This document shows positions 1 through 10,547 of a stretch of 64,000 bases of DNA, one piece after another. The translations under genes and the position numbers were made by a program. Source of the stretch: Calvatia gigantea (Eukaryota; Basidiomycota; Agaricomycetes; Agaricales; Lycoperdaceae); the NCBI GenBank assembly GCA_025093985.1, contig JACAAK010000026.1, positions 62,001 to 126,000 of the forward strand, in the 5' to 3' direction. Under the pieces are notes generated by a model, which was not told the origin of the DNA, ran no database searches, and worked only from the letters and a program-made list of their open reading frames with translations. How positions within the stretch are numbered: the stretch's first letter is position 1; the number at the start of each line of letters is the position of its first letter.

Positions 1-248
1 GCTAAAAGGAATAAGGTGAAACAGGAATGATATGAACAGTAAAAGGGATTGCAAGGGAAATGGGAGTAGGTATGATGACTGGAGAAATGTACAAGGAGGA
101 TAATCGGAAATTAACGTCAGACATAATAGTAAGAATGGAGAGCGGGGGAGACAGGGGAGAGTGGGTGAGAGCAAATGGTAAATAAAATATAAAGTATAGT
201 CCAGGTAAGAGCGGGTGAAGTGGGTGAGCGTGTGTACAGGTTGTGACA
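1..248 (-). mobile_element. LTR fragment cut by the window edge, inserted in element G
   Basis: Read on the minus strand, a TGTCACAACCTGTACACACG start appears at 248 and breaks the RNase H frame of element G in mid-domain. The start resembles the TGTCATGACCCGTACATG start of the element B LTR and is followed by the same kind of CT-rich stretch with repeated CACCCACT or CACCCGCT words. The other end and any matching TSD lie outside the window, so a solo LTR and a full element cannot be told apart. The rest of the fragment is not close to the B LTR, so it is a relative and not the same family member. Confidence 0.55.
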
Positions 249-707
249 TATAATCCAAATCTTGACATCTTTTAGTGCTTGGAATACACCAAATAACTCC
301 AGCTTCACTTGCAAGTATCATAATTCATGATCATTGAGTGTGATTGAGCCAAATCTTGAGGGATAGCATTTGTTGTCATTGCCTTGTTGTGAGAGAATGT
401 AGCCAACTGCAATATGGGAGGTGTCGACTGCAAGTGTGACTTCATTAGGGCTCAAGTAGTTGATAGCTCGGATAGCAGGTAAGTTTTGCACAAGTGTCTT
501 GAGTTCATCTATAGCAGCTTGGTGTTCCTCTGTAAACTCGAATTCAACCTCTTTCTTTATCAGGTGAACTAACAGCCTTGAGATAGCTGTGAAGTCCTTG
601 ATAAACATCCAGATGGTCCCTAATGTCCCAAGGAACCCCCTTATCTCCATAACATTCCTGTATGGTGGCCAGTCAACCACTTTCTGGACTCTGGCAGTAT
701 CTGGCAA
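249..707 (-). pseudogene. Element G RT connection and RNase H, truncated
   Basis: The minus frame from 707 has the thumb/connection motif MEIRGFLGTLGT and then the RNase H start LAVDTSHIAVGYILSQQ. After a short break it continues as KLELFGVFQALKDVKIWII and stops being RNase H exactly at 248, where the LTR fragment begins. Domain order and spacing match 11860-12330 of element F. Integrase is not present in the window on this side. Confidence 0.75.
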
Positions 708-869
708 GCGACCTTCATAAGTACAAAGATGTCTGACAACAAGGGCAGATAGGGTGCAGAAGTGGGATTTCTTAGCTGAGAAGGTCCTTCCTGCATGTTT
801 GATGCATTGGAGGACTTGGTTGACATTGTTGAGGTGTTTCCATACAAATTTTCATATGTTGGGGTTTTC

Positions 870-1634
870 AGGGATCACTTCAAAGCTGTCCACAGTTTCA
901 TAATGAGTTGCGGGTCCCTTGACAGGTACATCATTGACAAAGGGCATGGTGATGTGGGGGATTTTGGGTTGGAGAAGGTGTGAGAGGTTGCCTTGTTGAA
1001 TTTACATGAAGTTGGTGTAACCCATCAGGATAGAGGTGAGGCAAAGGGTGCTGACAGGGCATTGGAATGTTGTGAAGTCTCTAGATTCAGGTGCTAGTGA
1101 GCACTGATCAAATCCAACAAATAAGTCAAAAACAGCATAGCATCCTTGTCCTCCAAATGACTCTGCATAGTGTTCCACAGTAGGCAGCAGTCCACTGTCC
1201 TTAATTGTGATGGCATTGAGTGGCTGTAAGTTGTGTATGAGCCATAGTGATTTCCCATCCTTCTTGAGTATACAAAACCATTGTGATTGATAGGACAAGT
1301 TGGATGGTTCATAAATGCCAGCTCCAATCTTTGCTTTGATGATTTTGACAACTTGGTAGTAGATTCCAGGTGGTATTGGTATATTCTTGCATACCCAGGG
1401 AACATGTTCAATAGTGGGGATAGTGACAGGGTCAAAATATTCATCTGAGAACTTTCCCTTCTCCTCCTCAGACCATGTGAAGGCAAGTTCTTGTGCCTTG
1501 ATAAGGTGGTGTACAAGCTTTTCCTCCTCATCTGATAAGAAATTCTCTTTGTTAACCTGCATAGCCTCTTTGCATTCTAGAGTGTAGTGTAAGCTTGGTG
1601 TGAAGTCGGAAGGATGAGTAGGGAGCTTAGGCAT
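870..1634 (-). pseudogene. Element G reverse transcriptase
   Basis: Translation on the minus strand from 1634 gives RT fingers and palm: IEHVPWVCKNIPIPPGI, then GIYEPSNLSYQSQW, KKDGKSLWLIHNLQPLN and FDLFVGFDQCSLAPESRDFT, each aligning with element F RT. The stop at about 1002 is followed in the same sense by the active-site region, where the family motif F-x-D-D reads FVND near 930-941: the first catalytic Asp is Asn. This copy is dead by both stops and a lost catalytic residue. Confidence 0.8.
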
Positions 1635-1941
1635 GTTTTCTAATGGGTTGTAGGGAATTCATCACACAATGCAAAAATTTTTGGGAAGGGTGGTTGCAAC
1701 TGGTCATATTTAGTTCATGACTTTCTTGTAGGCAAACTTGAAGCTTCAATATGGTGCACATAGTTTATAATATTAGGGAAGGAGATGTCATATATTTCTT
1801 GAGGTTTGTTGATAGGGGAGAATGACAAGGAAGTGAAAGTGAGTGGAGAGATCATGTAGTAGGATAGTGTGTCAATGGATAAGGAAGGTGGATTATGTGA
1901 TGTGGAATCTCCTTGACTGATAGCAGCTGAATCATCAATAT

Positions 1942-2370
1942 TTAAAAACCCAAGCTGGACTGAAGGAAGTGGCAGATACATGGTCTGGTTGGTATAGTGA
2001 AGGTATTGTGGGTATTGGGATCAATGAGTGTGAGGTGTGAGTCACCGTTGGTGTAGTGGTGTGTTCGAGCTTTAGTGAGGGTGAGGAATGGGTGGCTGAG
2101 TAGTATTTCATATGACACATTTTCAATAACTTGGACTTGTAGGTAGAATGTGCTATGACCAATATGAGCTAGGAAGTCTCGAAGAAGGCCTAGTGTAGAG
2201 TCCTTGGATAAATTAGCAGCTTTTATGACCATAGTTTGAGTGGAAAGGAGAGAGAACATAAGCTTTTCCCAAATGTCCCTTCTAATCACTGTAATCTGAG
2301 ATTCCTCATCGAGTATAGCATCAACTGTGAACTTCCCATTGAGCTCTAAGGGTATTGTTTGTAGTTCTTC
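1942..2370 (-). pseudogene. Element G retropepsin-like protease
   Basis: The minus frame from about 2370 has a protease-like core with AILDEESQITVIRRDIWEKL, matching the LLDEGSEIVLVRKDLCEEL segment of element F. In both, the usual Asp-Ser/Thr-Gly triad is diverged to Asp-Glu-Glu/Gly-Ser. A later ILLSHPFL segment corresponds to the RLLLGRPW-type end of the F domain. It would cut the Gag-Pol polyprotein. The frame is closed at 1942 and the link to RT is disrupted. Confidence 0.55.
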
Positions 2371-2502
2371 AACTTAGTTGGCTACTATAAGAGAGCTGGG
2401 TAGGGATTGCTGGTGGAGGAACAAGGAATGGGGAATGTCAATATCATCAGAATGTACTTCCTCATAAGCTGAAATGGTAGCTGTGGGTCCAGTGGGTATA
2501 CG

Positions 2503-4084
2503 TCATGTAGTGAGCTGGTCTTTGATGTACTTTTGTACTTTAGGTGAGGTGAAGTAGAATTCTTGGAGTGTTATCAAAAATGGGGTATTAAGGCTGCATT
2601 GTATGACATTCTGATTCAGATTAGGGTCTTTTATGGATGTCAAGTAACGATATTGTGGCTGGTTCACAGTCAATGGTACAGGTGTAGTGTTGGTTGCAGT
2701 GTGTTTCAGGGTAGACATGGTTGGGTTGGCTGGAGTTGGAAATTGATCCACTTGTGTTCCAGGACTTGGCTTCAGCTTGTTTAGTGGTTGGTTGGTGGCC
2801 CTCAGAGCACTTTGAGCCTTGGTAGCACCTTTGTTGTAGTTCTAGATCTCTTCCTTGTGTTTAAGTGCCACCATCATGACTATATTGAGTATTTGTAGTT
2901 TCTGCTCTTCTTGTATAGTAGTATTGAAGTGTGAGGATATGTGGGAGGATATGGGTGGCTATGGTGTTTGTGAGGGAGTGGGTATGGCTTCAAGGATATT
3001 GGTTTGGACAATAGGAGAGGGTACTGAGTGAGAGCAGTGCCAGTTGTCAATACATTCCTTGATGTTCTGTCCTGGTACAATTCGTGGGGTAACTAAGGTG
3101 CCATCTGGGAGGCAGATGCAATTGGTGTGATCTTGGATGCATAGGCCTTATTGAATGTACTTCGAAAGCTCTTGACATGATCATAGGTAGTGGTCCAAGT
3201 TTGAGCAGAATTTGCAGTTGGGTGGTGGCAGGCATTGATATGAGTTATAATTAGGGCTAGTGATGGGCCTTGGACTGAGTGTCCAAGTTTTCCAGCTAGC
3301 TTGTTGAGGAAGGTATCAGATACGAGGAAGTGTTCAATGGACAACATGTCAAATGTTTCCTGAGGTGGTTGTGGAGTGGGTATAGTTAAATATGAGGGTG
3401 CTGTGTGAGTTGAAAACAAGGGAAGGGCTAGAGGAGCTCCACCATTGTCACTGTTGAGTAAGAACCTTGCCACACATTCAATATCTGTCATTGGCCATGT
3501 GTCATTGAGTGGGTGGAGAGGGTCACTGAGGCAGAGTTGAATGCGAACTTGATTGTGGAAATCTACGTGGAGTCCTGACAGAAATTGCTTGCTCTGTTCT
3601 CATTGTGATATGACTCCTCAAGCCAGTAGCCAGTCAGATTTAGTTACAAATTGGCAGTAGTACTTGCCGAATTGGAAGCAGTCTCTCATTGGGATCACAG
3701 CTTGGTTCTCAGCTATGATTTCTAGGTCCGTGATTGTGTATCGGTGTTCATCTTCAGCTCTAGGGTAGTATGAGATAATCTTGTTTTTAAACAAATTCCA
3801 GTCTTCTTGTGTGTTTATGGCTGGTCCTCTCCAAATTTCTTCATCTTGGCTGTCTAAATATCACAGAGTGTGGGTTATCAGGTCCTGAGGTACAACATTG
3901 CACTCACATCCTAGGATTTCAATCTTGTCAAAAAACCATTTGAGGGATCAAGGCTGTCCATTGAAATGAGGTACCAATCGGTCATAGGGGCTAGGCATGT
4001 AGCGGACAGGAGCTGGTAGGGGAGGAGCCTGGTAGTAGTGTCTCAGTGGTGAAGGGGATCGGGCACGTTGAGTTAGGTAGGCAT
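2503..4084 (-). pseudogene. Element G gag (part), with zinc knuckle
   Basis: This is the capsid and nucleocapsid precursor of G, in pieces. From 4084 the minus frame reads a Pro/Arg-rich start followed by a capsid-like region (KWFFDKIEILGCECN around 3920). A CX2CX4HX4C zinc knuckle lies at about 3217-3175 (CKFCSNLDH ... C) with one arginine position replaced by TGA. It is followed by the LPDGTLVTPRIVPG segment that sits after the knuckle in related mushroom gypsy gags. Several other TGA codons fall at arginine positions. The first part of the gene lies at 49204-49726. Broken and non-functional. Confidence 0.7.
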
Positions 4085-4597
4085 TGTTATGACTTCTTAT
4101 TCTAGTATTACCCTCTTATGGACTTATTTCCTTTCTTGTCTGCCTCTTTATTTAACATCCATGTATGTACCCTTAGTTTACTTCTCTTTCTTCCTTTCTT
4201 GTCTCTGGATTTGCCCCTATTCCCCTTCCTACCTGATATGGTGTCTGTGTTTCCTTTTCTATCCTATCTCTCCCTATATGGTGGATGTTCAACACATCCA
4301 CATATCCTTTGTCCATTATCTTTCTTCTGACTTATCTAGTATAAGTAGCAAGTTAGATACTCCTTGTAGTAGACAGTTTGAACTGGCTACCAGCCTCTTA
4401 TCTTCCACAATCCTCTTGCCTGAACTAAGGCCTTGTCTAACAAGTGACTCACCTTACTTCTTGACTGACTATATATAGAGACAAGTCCCTGAGTGGATCC
4501 CCTCTATATATAGATCTCTGTGTTAACTCTATTGGAAGTAAGTCTGTATAGACACCCTTTAGGGAAGACAACCTACAAGGTAAGTGTACATGTAACA
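4085..4597 (+). repeat. Element A 5' LTR
   Basis: 503 bp (4085-4587) match 33685-34187 without indels and with few substitutions. The LTR starts TGTTATGACT. I place the end at 4597 because TGTAACA there makes a TGTTA/TAACA inverted end; the last 10 bp are absent from the 3' copy. It contains a promoter-like repeated TATATATAG (near 4470 and 4506). The left flank GGCAT is not repeated beyond the right LTR. Confidence 0.88.
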
Positions 4598-4985
4598 TTA
4601 GTTCAAACTCCAACCTACAGTACTAGTTACTGCCACATAACTAGGGATACCTCTATGGTTACCTAGAACGTTTGTGCCTGATTGTGGGCTAGGTTGTTCT
4701 CATAAGCCTATTGGGGCTTCAATTCATTAGTCTATTGGGACTAGCCTATTGTGGCACTGCCTATTGGGGCATGGTTGTTCATAGCCCTATTGTAGGCTCA
4801 ACTCAAACCTATTGTGGTTTTCATTATACTTTACAGATATCGGATGGCATTGCAGATTGCTGCAATCAACGGACAATAGCTATATCTTGGTATTGCATAT
4901 TGTTGCAATCAACAAGTTATTAGCACCCTAATACAAAGGAGAGTTGTGTACTACAGACATGCACGATTCACCTAGAACTAGGGAT
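4598..4985 (+). repeat. Element A leader: CCTATTG repeats and short hairpins
   Basis: No gene here. After the LTR this untranslated leader has six copies of a YCTATTGKRG word between 4706 and 4820, in the forms GCCTATTGGGG, GTCTATTGGG, GCCTATTGTGG and CCCTATTGTAG. Two near-identical hairpin elements follow at about 4853-4870 (GATTGCTGCAATC) and 4898-4914 (ATTGTTGCAATC). These may serve transcription or RNA packaging; that is inference. The leader is cut at 4985 by element B and resumes at 25592. Confidence 0.6.
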
Positions 4986-5533
4986 TGTTACGATCAGGTT
5001 ATGCGGGATATCAGCCAAAGGTTAGCTGCCAGGTGACATCGGGTGAGAATGTATGGAGCAGGTGAATTCAGATGAGTATGAGATTTGGACTTAGCGGCTT
5101 CAATATATGTGTTGTGCCTTCCTGCTGTCATCGAAGTCTGTATTTCAGGAGGGAGTAGGGTTAGAGGGTCGGAGGAACAGAGACAGAGAGGAACAGGATC
5201 AGAGGGCATAATCGTGGTCGATAATCAGACTGAGGATTTACAAGCATGGGGACTAGGTTTATATACTAGTCTGAAAAGCGGGAAGTACAAAAGTAATGGT
5301 GAACGAAGAATGGATGGCCACTGAGGACGGCCGTCTAACAAGACACCGGAATCAAGTTCTAACTATAAGGTAATAGTGGAGAAGTTGAAGGGAATGGAGA
5401 TTAAGATGGCAAACAGGATATCGGACCAACTGACAGAAAGAATGAAGAGCACCCAATGCAGCCAGACTAAGGTAACAATGACTATGAGCGGGGGAAGCAG
5501 GTGAGAGTGGGTGAACATGTACGGGTCATGACA
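4986..5533 (-). repeat. Element B 3' LTR
   Basis: 548-bp LTR, TGTTACGATC ... GGTCATGACA on the plus strand. The 15 bases just inside it (5534-5548) are pyrimidine-rich on the plus strand, i.e. AATGAGGGGATAC on the element strand, a good polypurine tract directly before the TGTCATGACC start. This makes it the 3' LTR of a minus-strand element. Confidence 0.9.
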
Positions 5534-5638
5534 GTATCCCCTCATTAGGGCTGAGCCCTCGAGGCCATGAAATTGAACTGTAGGAATCTCCAATTAGACT
5601 TTTGATGGTGCATATAAATTCCATCACCTTGGAATTTT

Positions 5639-6792
5639 ATGGTCCCATTCTCTACTCTAACCACCACCTCGACCACTCCCATGTCTAGCTCCAACAAGAA
5701 AACTGCCACGGAGAAATGGGCTGAGCTGGAGGCCATGCATGAATACAAGCGGCTCGAGCTGGAAAGGCAGGAGGAGGCAGAATGGCAGGCAGAACGCGAG
5801 CTGTGTGAATTGGAGGAGAGCGAGGAGTGAGAAAGGCAGGAACAGGTGGAATGAGAAGCACAGGAAAAGAAGGAGCAGGAGGAGCAAGAGGCACAGGAGA
5901 GGAAGGAATGCGAGGAACAAGAGGTGCGGGAGGAGGAGCAACGTGAAGAGTTGGTGCGGACAAGTAAACGTGAAGGAAAGCGTAAGGCCGCTGATGACAC
6001 AGATAAAAAGATAGTGGCCAAGAAGCGACATCAATGGAAGATCATGAAGGAGTGGGTTGGGAAGGCGCCACCATCGTTGAAAAGAAAACACATTGATGAA
6101 GAGTTAGATTCCAGAGGCAAGCCAGACCCGGACTGGAGGGAATCGGGTGAGGATGAGCCAACTGCTGTCGATGGAAAGAAGGTCAAGATGGGTGGACCTA
6201 ATAAGTGCGAGCGATGTCTTGACAATGGCGATCCTTGCACAATCAGGAAGTTGACATCAAGGTAAGTGACACTTAGCTTCCCAGTGATTGTGCTAATGGC
6301 CATTCTAGTCGCGAGGTCACCAAGTGCCTCGAATGTTCGCTGTCGAAGAAGGCCTGTCACCTTCCATCTGCCTGTCGTCAGCTGAACACTGTTGCCACCC
6401 AAGTATCTCAGGTCAGCAATGATCAACTCGCAGCTCTCCTTACCCGCCAAAACGATATCCTGGAGTGGATTATGTCCATTATGGAGGATCAAGGGGTGAG
6501 GACGGATCGGCTGATTGAGATTTGAGAGGAGCAGTTGCTGCGGCTGGAGTGGGCAAACAAGCTCAGAAGGAATGTCGAGGCTGCAGTCATCAGGAATGGG
6601 GGGTATTAGTACAGCATTGGGCTGATGGTCCAGAAGGTGATGGATGCCCAGGCACTGGCAGATGATGACGACAATGAGGATGACAATGAGGAAGCGGGCG
6701 AGTCAGGTAAAACCCAGGAGGAAACAGAGGTAGTAATGGAGGTAGAGAGAGGAGCGGACGAAGGGACTGAGTCAGGTAAAGCTGCCCAGTGA
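5639..6792 (+). pseudogene. Antisense, spliced Zn-cluster-like coiled-coil gene carried by element B
   Basis: One plus-strand frame starts at 5639 or at the ATG near 5681. It has a long Glu/Arg/Gln-rich coiled coil (about residues 20-110), a basic stretch (REGKRKAADDTDKK) and then a cysteine array. A 47-bp intron at 6262-6308 (GTAAGT ... GCTAAT ... CTAG) joins the exons in phase and brings together CERCLDNGDPC and CLECSLSKKAC, i.e. CX2CX6C twice. This resembles the fungal Zn(II)2Cys6 cluster but with a longer linker. The end is acidic (DDDDNEDDNEEAGE) and stops at 6790-6792. TGA codons at 5828, about 5852 and about 6521, and a TAG near 6607, interrupt it; CGA or CAG origins fit. Role unknown: DNA- or chromatin-binding is inference. 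Confidence 0.6.
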
Positions 6793-6912
6793 TCTGCGGC
6801 CATCTTCTCCTTGTATTTTGGACTTTACATAAATTTGATAATTGATAATGAGCAATAAACTGATTTGTCTGTCTGTAAATAAAGTGTGAAAGAAATTTAA
6901 GTAAGGAAAAAA
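6793..6912 (+). promoter_or_regulatory. Convergent 3' gap with two poly(A) signals
   Basis: The antisense gene (ending 6792) and the pol frame of B (ending 6913 on the minus strand) meet tail to tail. The gap is AT-rich and has AATAAA on the plus strand near 6855 and 6877, as expected for a separate transcript of the antisense gene. Confidence 0.45.
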
Positions 6913-7806
6913 TCATAGAGTGTTCAAAGGTCCAGGCTTAGAAGGATAAGAGGAATGAAAGTCTGCAAGAAGTTCAGCCACATGTGCTAGCTCAGTAGCA
7001 GGTAACCAGGAAGACTCTTCTTCAGTGTCTTCATAACCTAACCAGATGACTTTGTACAAAAGCTTGCAAGCTCACCGGCGGTCAATTTTCGAGTCAACGA
7101 TGCAAGCAATTTTGTACTCCGGTTCACCTTCAACCTTAACAGGCAGGGGAGGCAGCTCAGAGCGGCCATCGAAGGTGTTGGGTGTGGCAGGTTCTAGCAT
7201 AGAGATATGGAGAACTGGGTGAATGGCGCAAAGTGAGTCAGAAAGTTTGAGAGTGAATGAAACGGAACTGGGTTGTGCTATAATCTTGTAAGGACCGAGA
7301 TACTTCTCAGAGAGCTTTTTGGATGGCTGAGTCATATGGAAGAACTTGGCCTTGACGAAGACTTTCTGACCGATGGTGAAGTCAGGCAAAGGAAGTCTGC
7401 GGGCATTAGCAGATGTCTGGTAATGTCCTTGAGCAAGTTTGATCTCAGCCTTTAGCACATTGTGGAGTTCGTCAAGGTCGACAATGAATTGTCGGGCCCA
7501 CCTAGAAGCTAAATCTCTCTTGGGGTAAACTGTGATGTTCAGGTGATAACCCTTGTTAGCGAAGAATGGGGAAATACCAGTCATGGCACTAGGAGCATTG
7601 TTGTAAGTGAACTCAGCTAGTGGAAGTAATTCTGCCCAGTTGTCCTGCTGATAATTGCAGTAGACACGAATGTATTGCTCGAGGGTCTGGTTGGTCCATT
7701 CGGTCTGTCCGTCACCTTCAGGGTGATAACCCGAAGTGAAATGCAACTTCATGTCCAGTGCTTTTCCAAGCAACTGGAAGAAGTGTGAGACAAACTTGGA
7801 GCCACG
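6913..7806 (-). pseudogene. Element B integrase C-terminal half and chromodomain
   Basis: The minus frame from 7806 continues the integrase interrupted by element F. It begins RGSKFVSHFFQLLGKAL, reaches the catalytic Glu region HPEGDGQTEWTNQTLEQY near 7690, and then the C-terminal GPYKIIAQ / HPVLHISMLEP region of gypsy integrases. A TGA at 7072 sits in a run of arginines; beyond it the same frame reads a chromodomain (LYKVIWLGYEDTEEESSWLP) to a stop at 6913. Chromodomains of this kind direct insertion into heterochromatin. The upstream half of the gene is at 14454-14862. Confidence 0.8.
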
Positions 7807-7811
7807 ATCAG

Positions 7812-8172
7812 TATAGGGGAGTCAAGACGGCTACGCGAGGACGATGCGTAGACGATGGAATTGGTGAGCTCGGAGGAGTTAGGGGTTTCAGTTTGGACTA
7901 TTCCATTTTTGTTAACTTTCAATCCTTTTCTGGTTTTTCGATATCGCGTACTATTTACTTGACCCTAATAGTTCCTCAGCTTTCGTAGAATAGTCTAGGA
8001 ATCTTGTCGAATATTCGCTACGTAGTCTGCAGTAGTTATAAAAGCCATGGTCATGCCGTAGTTTACAGTTTTCGCTACCTTACACTAACTTACTATTCTC
8101 TTGTTTTCGTTACTACCAATAAAATTCGTTCTCTAATCTCTTTCTCTACGTCTACGAAACTCCCGCCCTACA
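7812..8172 (+). repeat. Element F 5' LTR and adjoining candidate primer site
   Basis: The 361-bp LTR has no indels against the right copy. TTATAAAAGCC near 8036 is a plausible TATA region. Two bases after the LTR, at 8175-8191, TGGAACCACTGACGGGG begins with the TGG expected for a tRNA primer site; the matching tRNA was not identified. Confidence 0.9.
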
Positions 8173-8294
8173 TTTGGAACCACTGACGGGGAACACATTC
8201 CTCTTGGCAATACATATCTCAAGTATCACAACTCATCACCACGGCTGAACTTGTACTCAAGACGCGTTCAACATCCTATTCGCAAAGTTCTTCA

Positions 8295-10547
8295 GTGTCA
8301 CCAAATCCTACAACTAAGGGCAGGAAGAAACAACGCCCATCTATTCCTCCAGACGCGACTACATTGACAGCAGCTAAGCCTGAGGAGGAAACATTAAGGA
8401 GTCACACACGGAAGGAGTTGTTCAGTGATACAGCACCACTGCCAGCGATGAGTATGACGACAATGACACTTGGGATGGCAGCCATGCCAGCACCAGGGAG
8501 CAAGAGAGCCCCGGAATTCGATGCACGACATCCAGAGGAGTTGGATGAATTTTTCGAACGATTTGAGGAGTTGGCGAAGTTGTGTGGGTTGGACAAGGAG
8601 GAGAAGGCGAAATTGGTGGTTCGTTATGTGGATGCGAAGTCGAAGAGGTTGTGGAAGACGTTGGAGGGATATAGTGAAGACTATTCAGTGTTGAAGAAGA
8701 AGATCCTCGAGATCTACTCCAAGTCCTTGCGTGGCGAACGGCACACCATTAACGAGTTGATGAAGGTCATTGATAGGACAGCGGATGGAAGTATCGACGA
8801 TGAAGATGATCTCAACGAATACTTTCGTGAGGTTTGGCCTATCATGACCTACCTTGTGAAAGAAAGGAAGATAAATGCCGACGACCACGACCGCTATTTC
8901 TGGAAAGGGCTCCCATCATCAACACGCAAAGCTATCCGCCTTCGACTGGAGATGGTGGACCCACAGTTTGATCATACACAAGTTCCAGTGATCGACAAGG
9001 TGATGGAGGCAGGGAGATTCATATACTCGAAGGATGCTGTTGACGAGGATGAAATTGAGAGGTTGTTGGAACGAAAGTTGAGGGGAAGCCGGAGGAAGGA
9101 AGTGAGCCGAGGGAGGAAGTCGAGGAAGTATAGGGATGTTAGTGAGTCGGAGGAATCAGAGGAGTCGGAGGAATCGGATGAAGAAGAGTCAAGTGATGAG
9201 GATAGGAAGGGGAAGAAGGGATCTAAGGGCAGGAAGTCGGGGAAGAAGGAGGTTAGGACGAGGAAGGTGAAGTTGGAGGAAGGGAGGAAGGAGACAGAGA
9301 AGGCGAAGGTGTTGGATGAAGTGGCGGAGTTGACGAAGAAGCTTGACAGGCTGGATGTGAAGGATACTAACTACTTGTCGGCATATGCACAACTTGCCTT
9401 CATAGCACCAATGATCGCAGAACGGCTACCACCTCCAGCACGATGGGGCCCTACCCCTCCGACAGCGACATCGATGCCAGCAGTTGTACCACCATCTATA
9501 CCATCGCTACCACCACCACAGATGGCTAGAACAAGACACTTCGGGTGTCATTTCTGCAAAAGTCTTGAGCACCGAATACGAGAGTGCCCACTTGTACCAG
9601 AGTATGTACGAGCAGGACGATTGCTCATCGTACAAGGAGGGTACCATATTCATGCAGATGGGACACGTATCAAGCGGCACCCAGGAGGCTTCAAGGGAGC
9701 TATTGACCAGAAGTGGGGAGGACCTCTACAAGTACCTACGACTACAACGGCAACACCAACGTCAGTGGCATCTACTCAGGCCTCCTCGTCTACTCCAGCA
9801 AATCCGGTGGCATCTCTCACATCGTATATTGCAGCTGAGGATATTGAGGAAGAAGAAGGTTTTGTATGGGGAGCGATTGCGGAGTTGGAGAGAATGGGGA
9901 CACAAGGTGTTGAGGGACAAGGACAAGTTGATGGGATGGCGATGACGAGGGCACAGGCGAAGAAGACGACAGGGAAGGAAGGGAAGTCAGGAGAGGAAAA
10001 GAGAGTGGAGGAGAAGAGTTCAGTCACTCGTCATCAACCGGTGTATCGTTTTGAGTCGAAGCTAGCAGATCCCCACATAGTCGAAGAAATTTATCGGAAG
10101 ATGCTTAATGTTGAAGTCCCAGCAGTTACTGTGAAGGAGTTATTGTTGATAAGTGGAGATCTTCGCAAGCTTGTAGTCGAAAATGCACGAACTCAGAAGG
10201 CACCAACAACGGATGCAGTAGTCACAGCGATACCGGGGGTGACAGTTGAATTCTCAACTCCACTCCGAGAGGTTGAAGTTGTCATTAAAGGGAAGGATGG
10301 GAAGGCAGTGATGGAAATGGGGTTGTTGGACGAAGGGTCGGAGATAGTCTTGGTGAGGAAGGATTTGTGCGAGGAGCTGGGGATCACTATCAATCGAGGG
10401 AGGAGGATGGTGATGCAGACGGTGAATGGAGGGAAAGAGGAGTTGGAAGGGTGTGTGGAATGGTTGGAGATCCTCATCGGGGGAGTAAAGACATATGCGC
10501 ATGCTTTCGTTGTCAAGTCGGCACCATATCGTCTGTTATTGGGATGA
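8295..10547 (+). pseudogene. Element F Gag and protease part of the gag-pol frame
   Basis: The frame is open from about 8295 to a TGA at 10545; the first ATG is at 8448 and no ATG lies upstream in frame. Residues count from 8295. Gag covers about residues 50-300 (EFDARHPEELDEFFERFEEL is typical), then a Glu/Ser/Lys-rich linker, then a zinc knuckle at residues 418-431 (CHFCKSLEHRIREC, CX2CX4HX4C). A retropepsin-like domain begins near residue 670 with GLLDEGSEIVLVRKDL, where the DS/TG triad reads DEGS. The TGA replaces an arginine in the LLLGRPW-type motif that ends the domain. The frame is the same as the downstream pol parts, so this is one polyprotein with a new stop. Confidence 0.88.

Larger units (their letters stand above)
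249..4084 (-). mobile_element. Element G: decayed Ty3/gypsy retrotransposon, outermost layer
   Basis: On the minus strand the order is gag (from 4084 leftward), protease, reverse transcriptase and RNase H, the gypsy order. The RT and RNase H resemble those of element F domain by domain (shared ESRDFTTF, GVYEPS/GIYEPS and RGFLG-type words), so G and F belong to related lineages. The gag frame continues without a break across the insertions of A and E: joining 49204 to 34202-34188 and then to 4084 on the minus strand keeps one reading frame. G is therefore the host of A and E. It carries many stops and frameshifts and is dead. Confidence 0.85.

Noticed and set aside
4089..4478. Open frame of 129 codons, repeated at 33689-34078
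   Set aside because: Both lie inside the element A LTRs; the frame is hydrophobic by composition and has no sign of being a gene.
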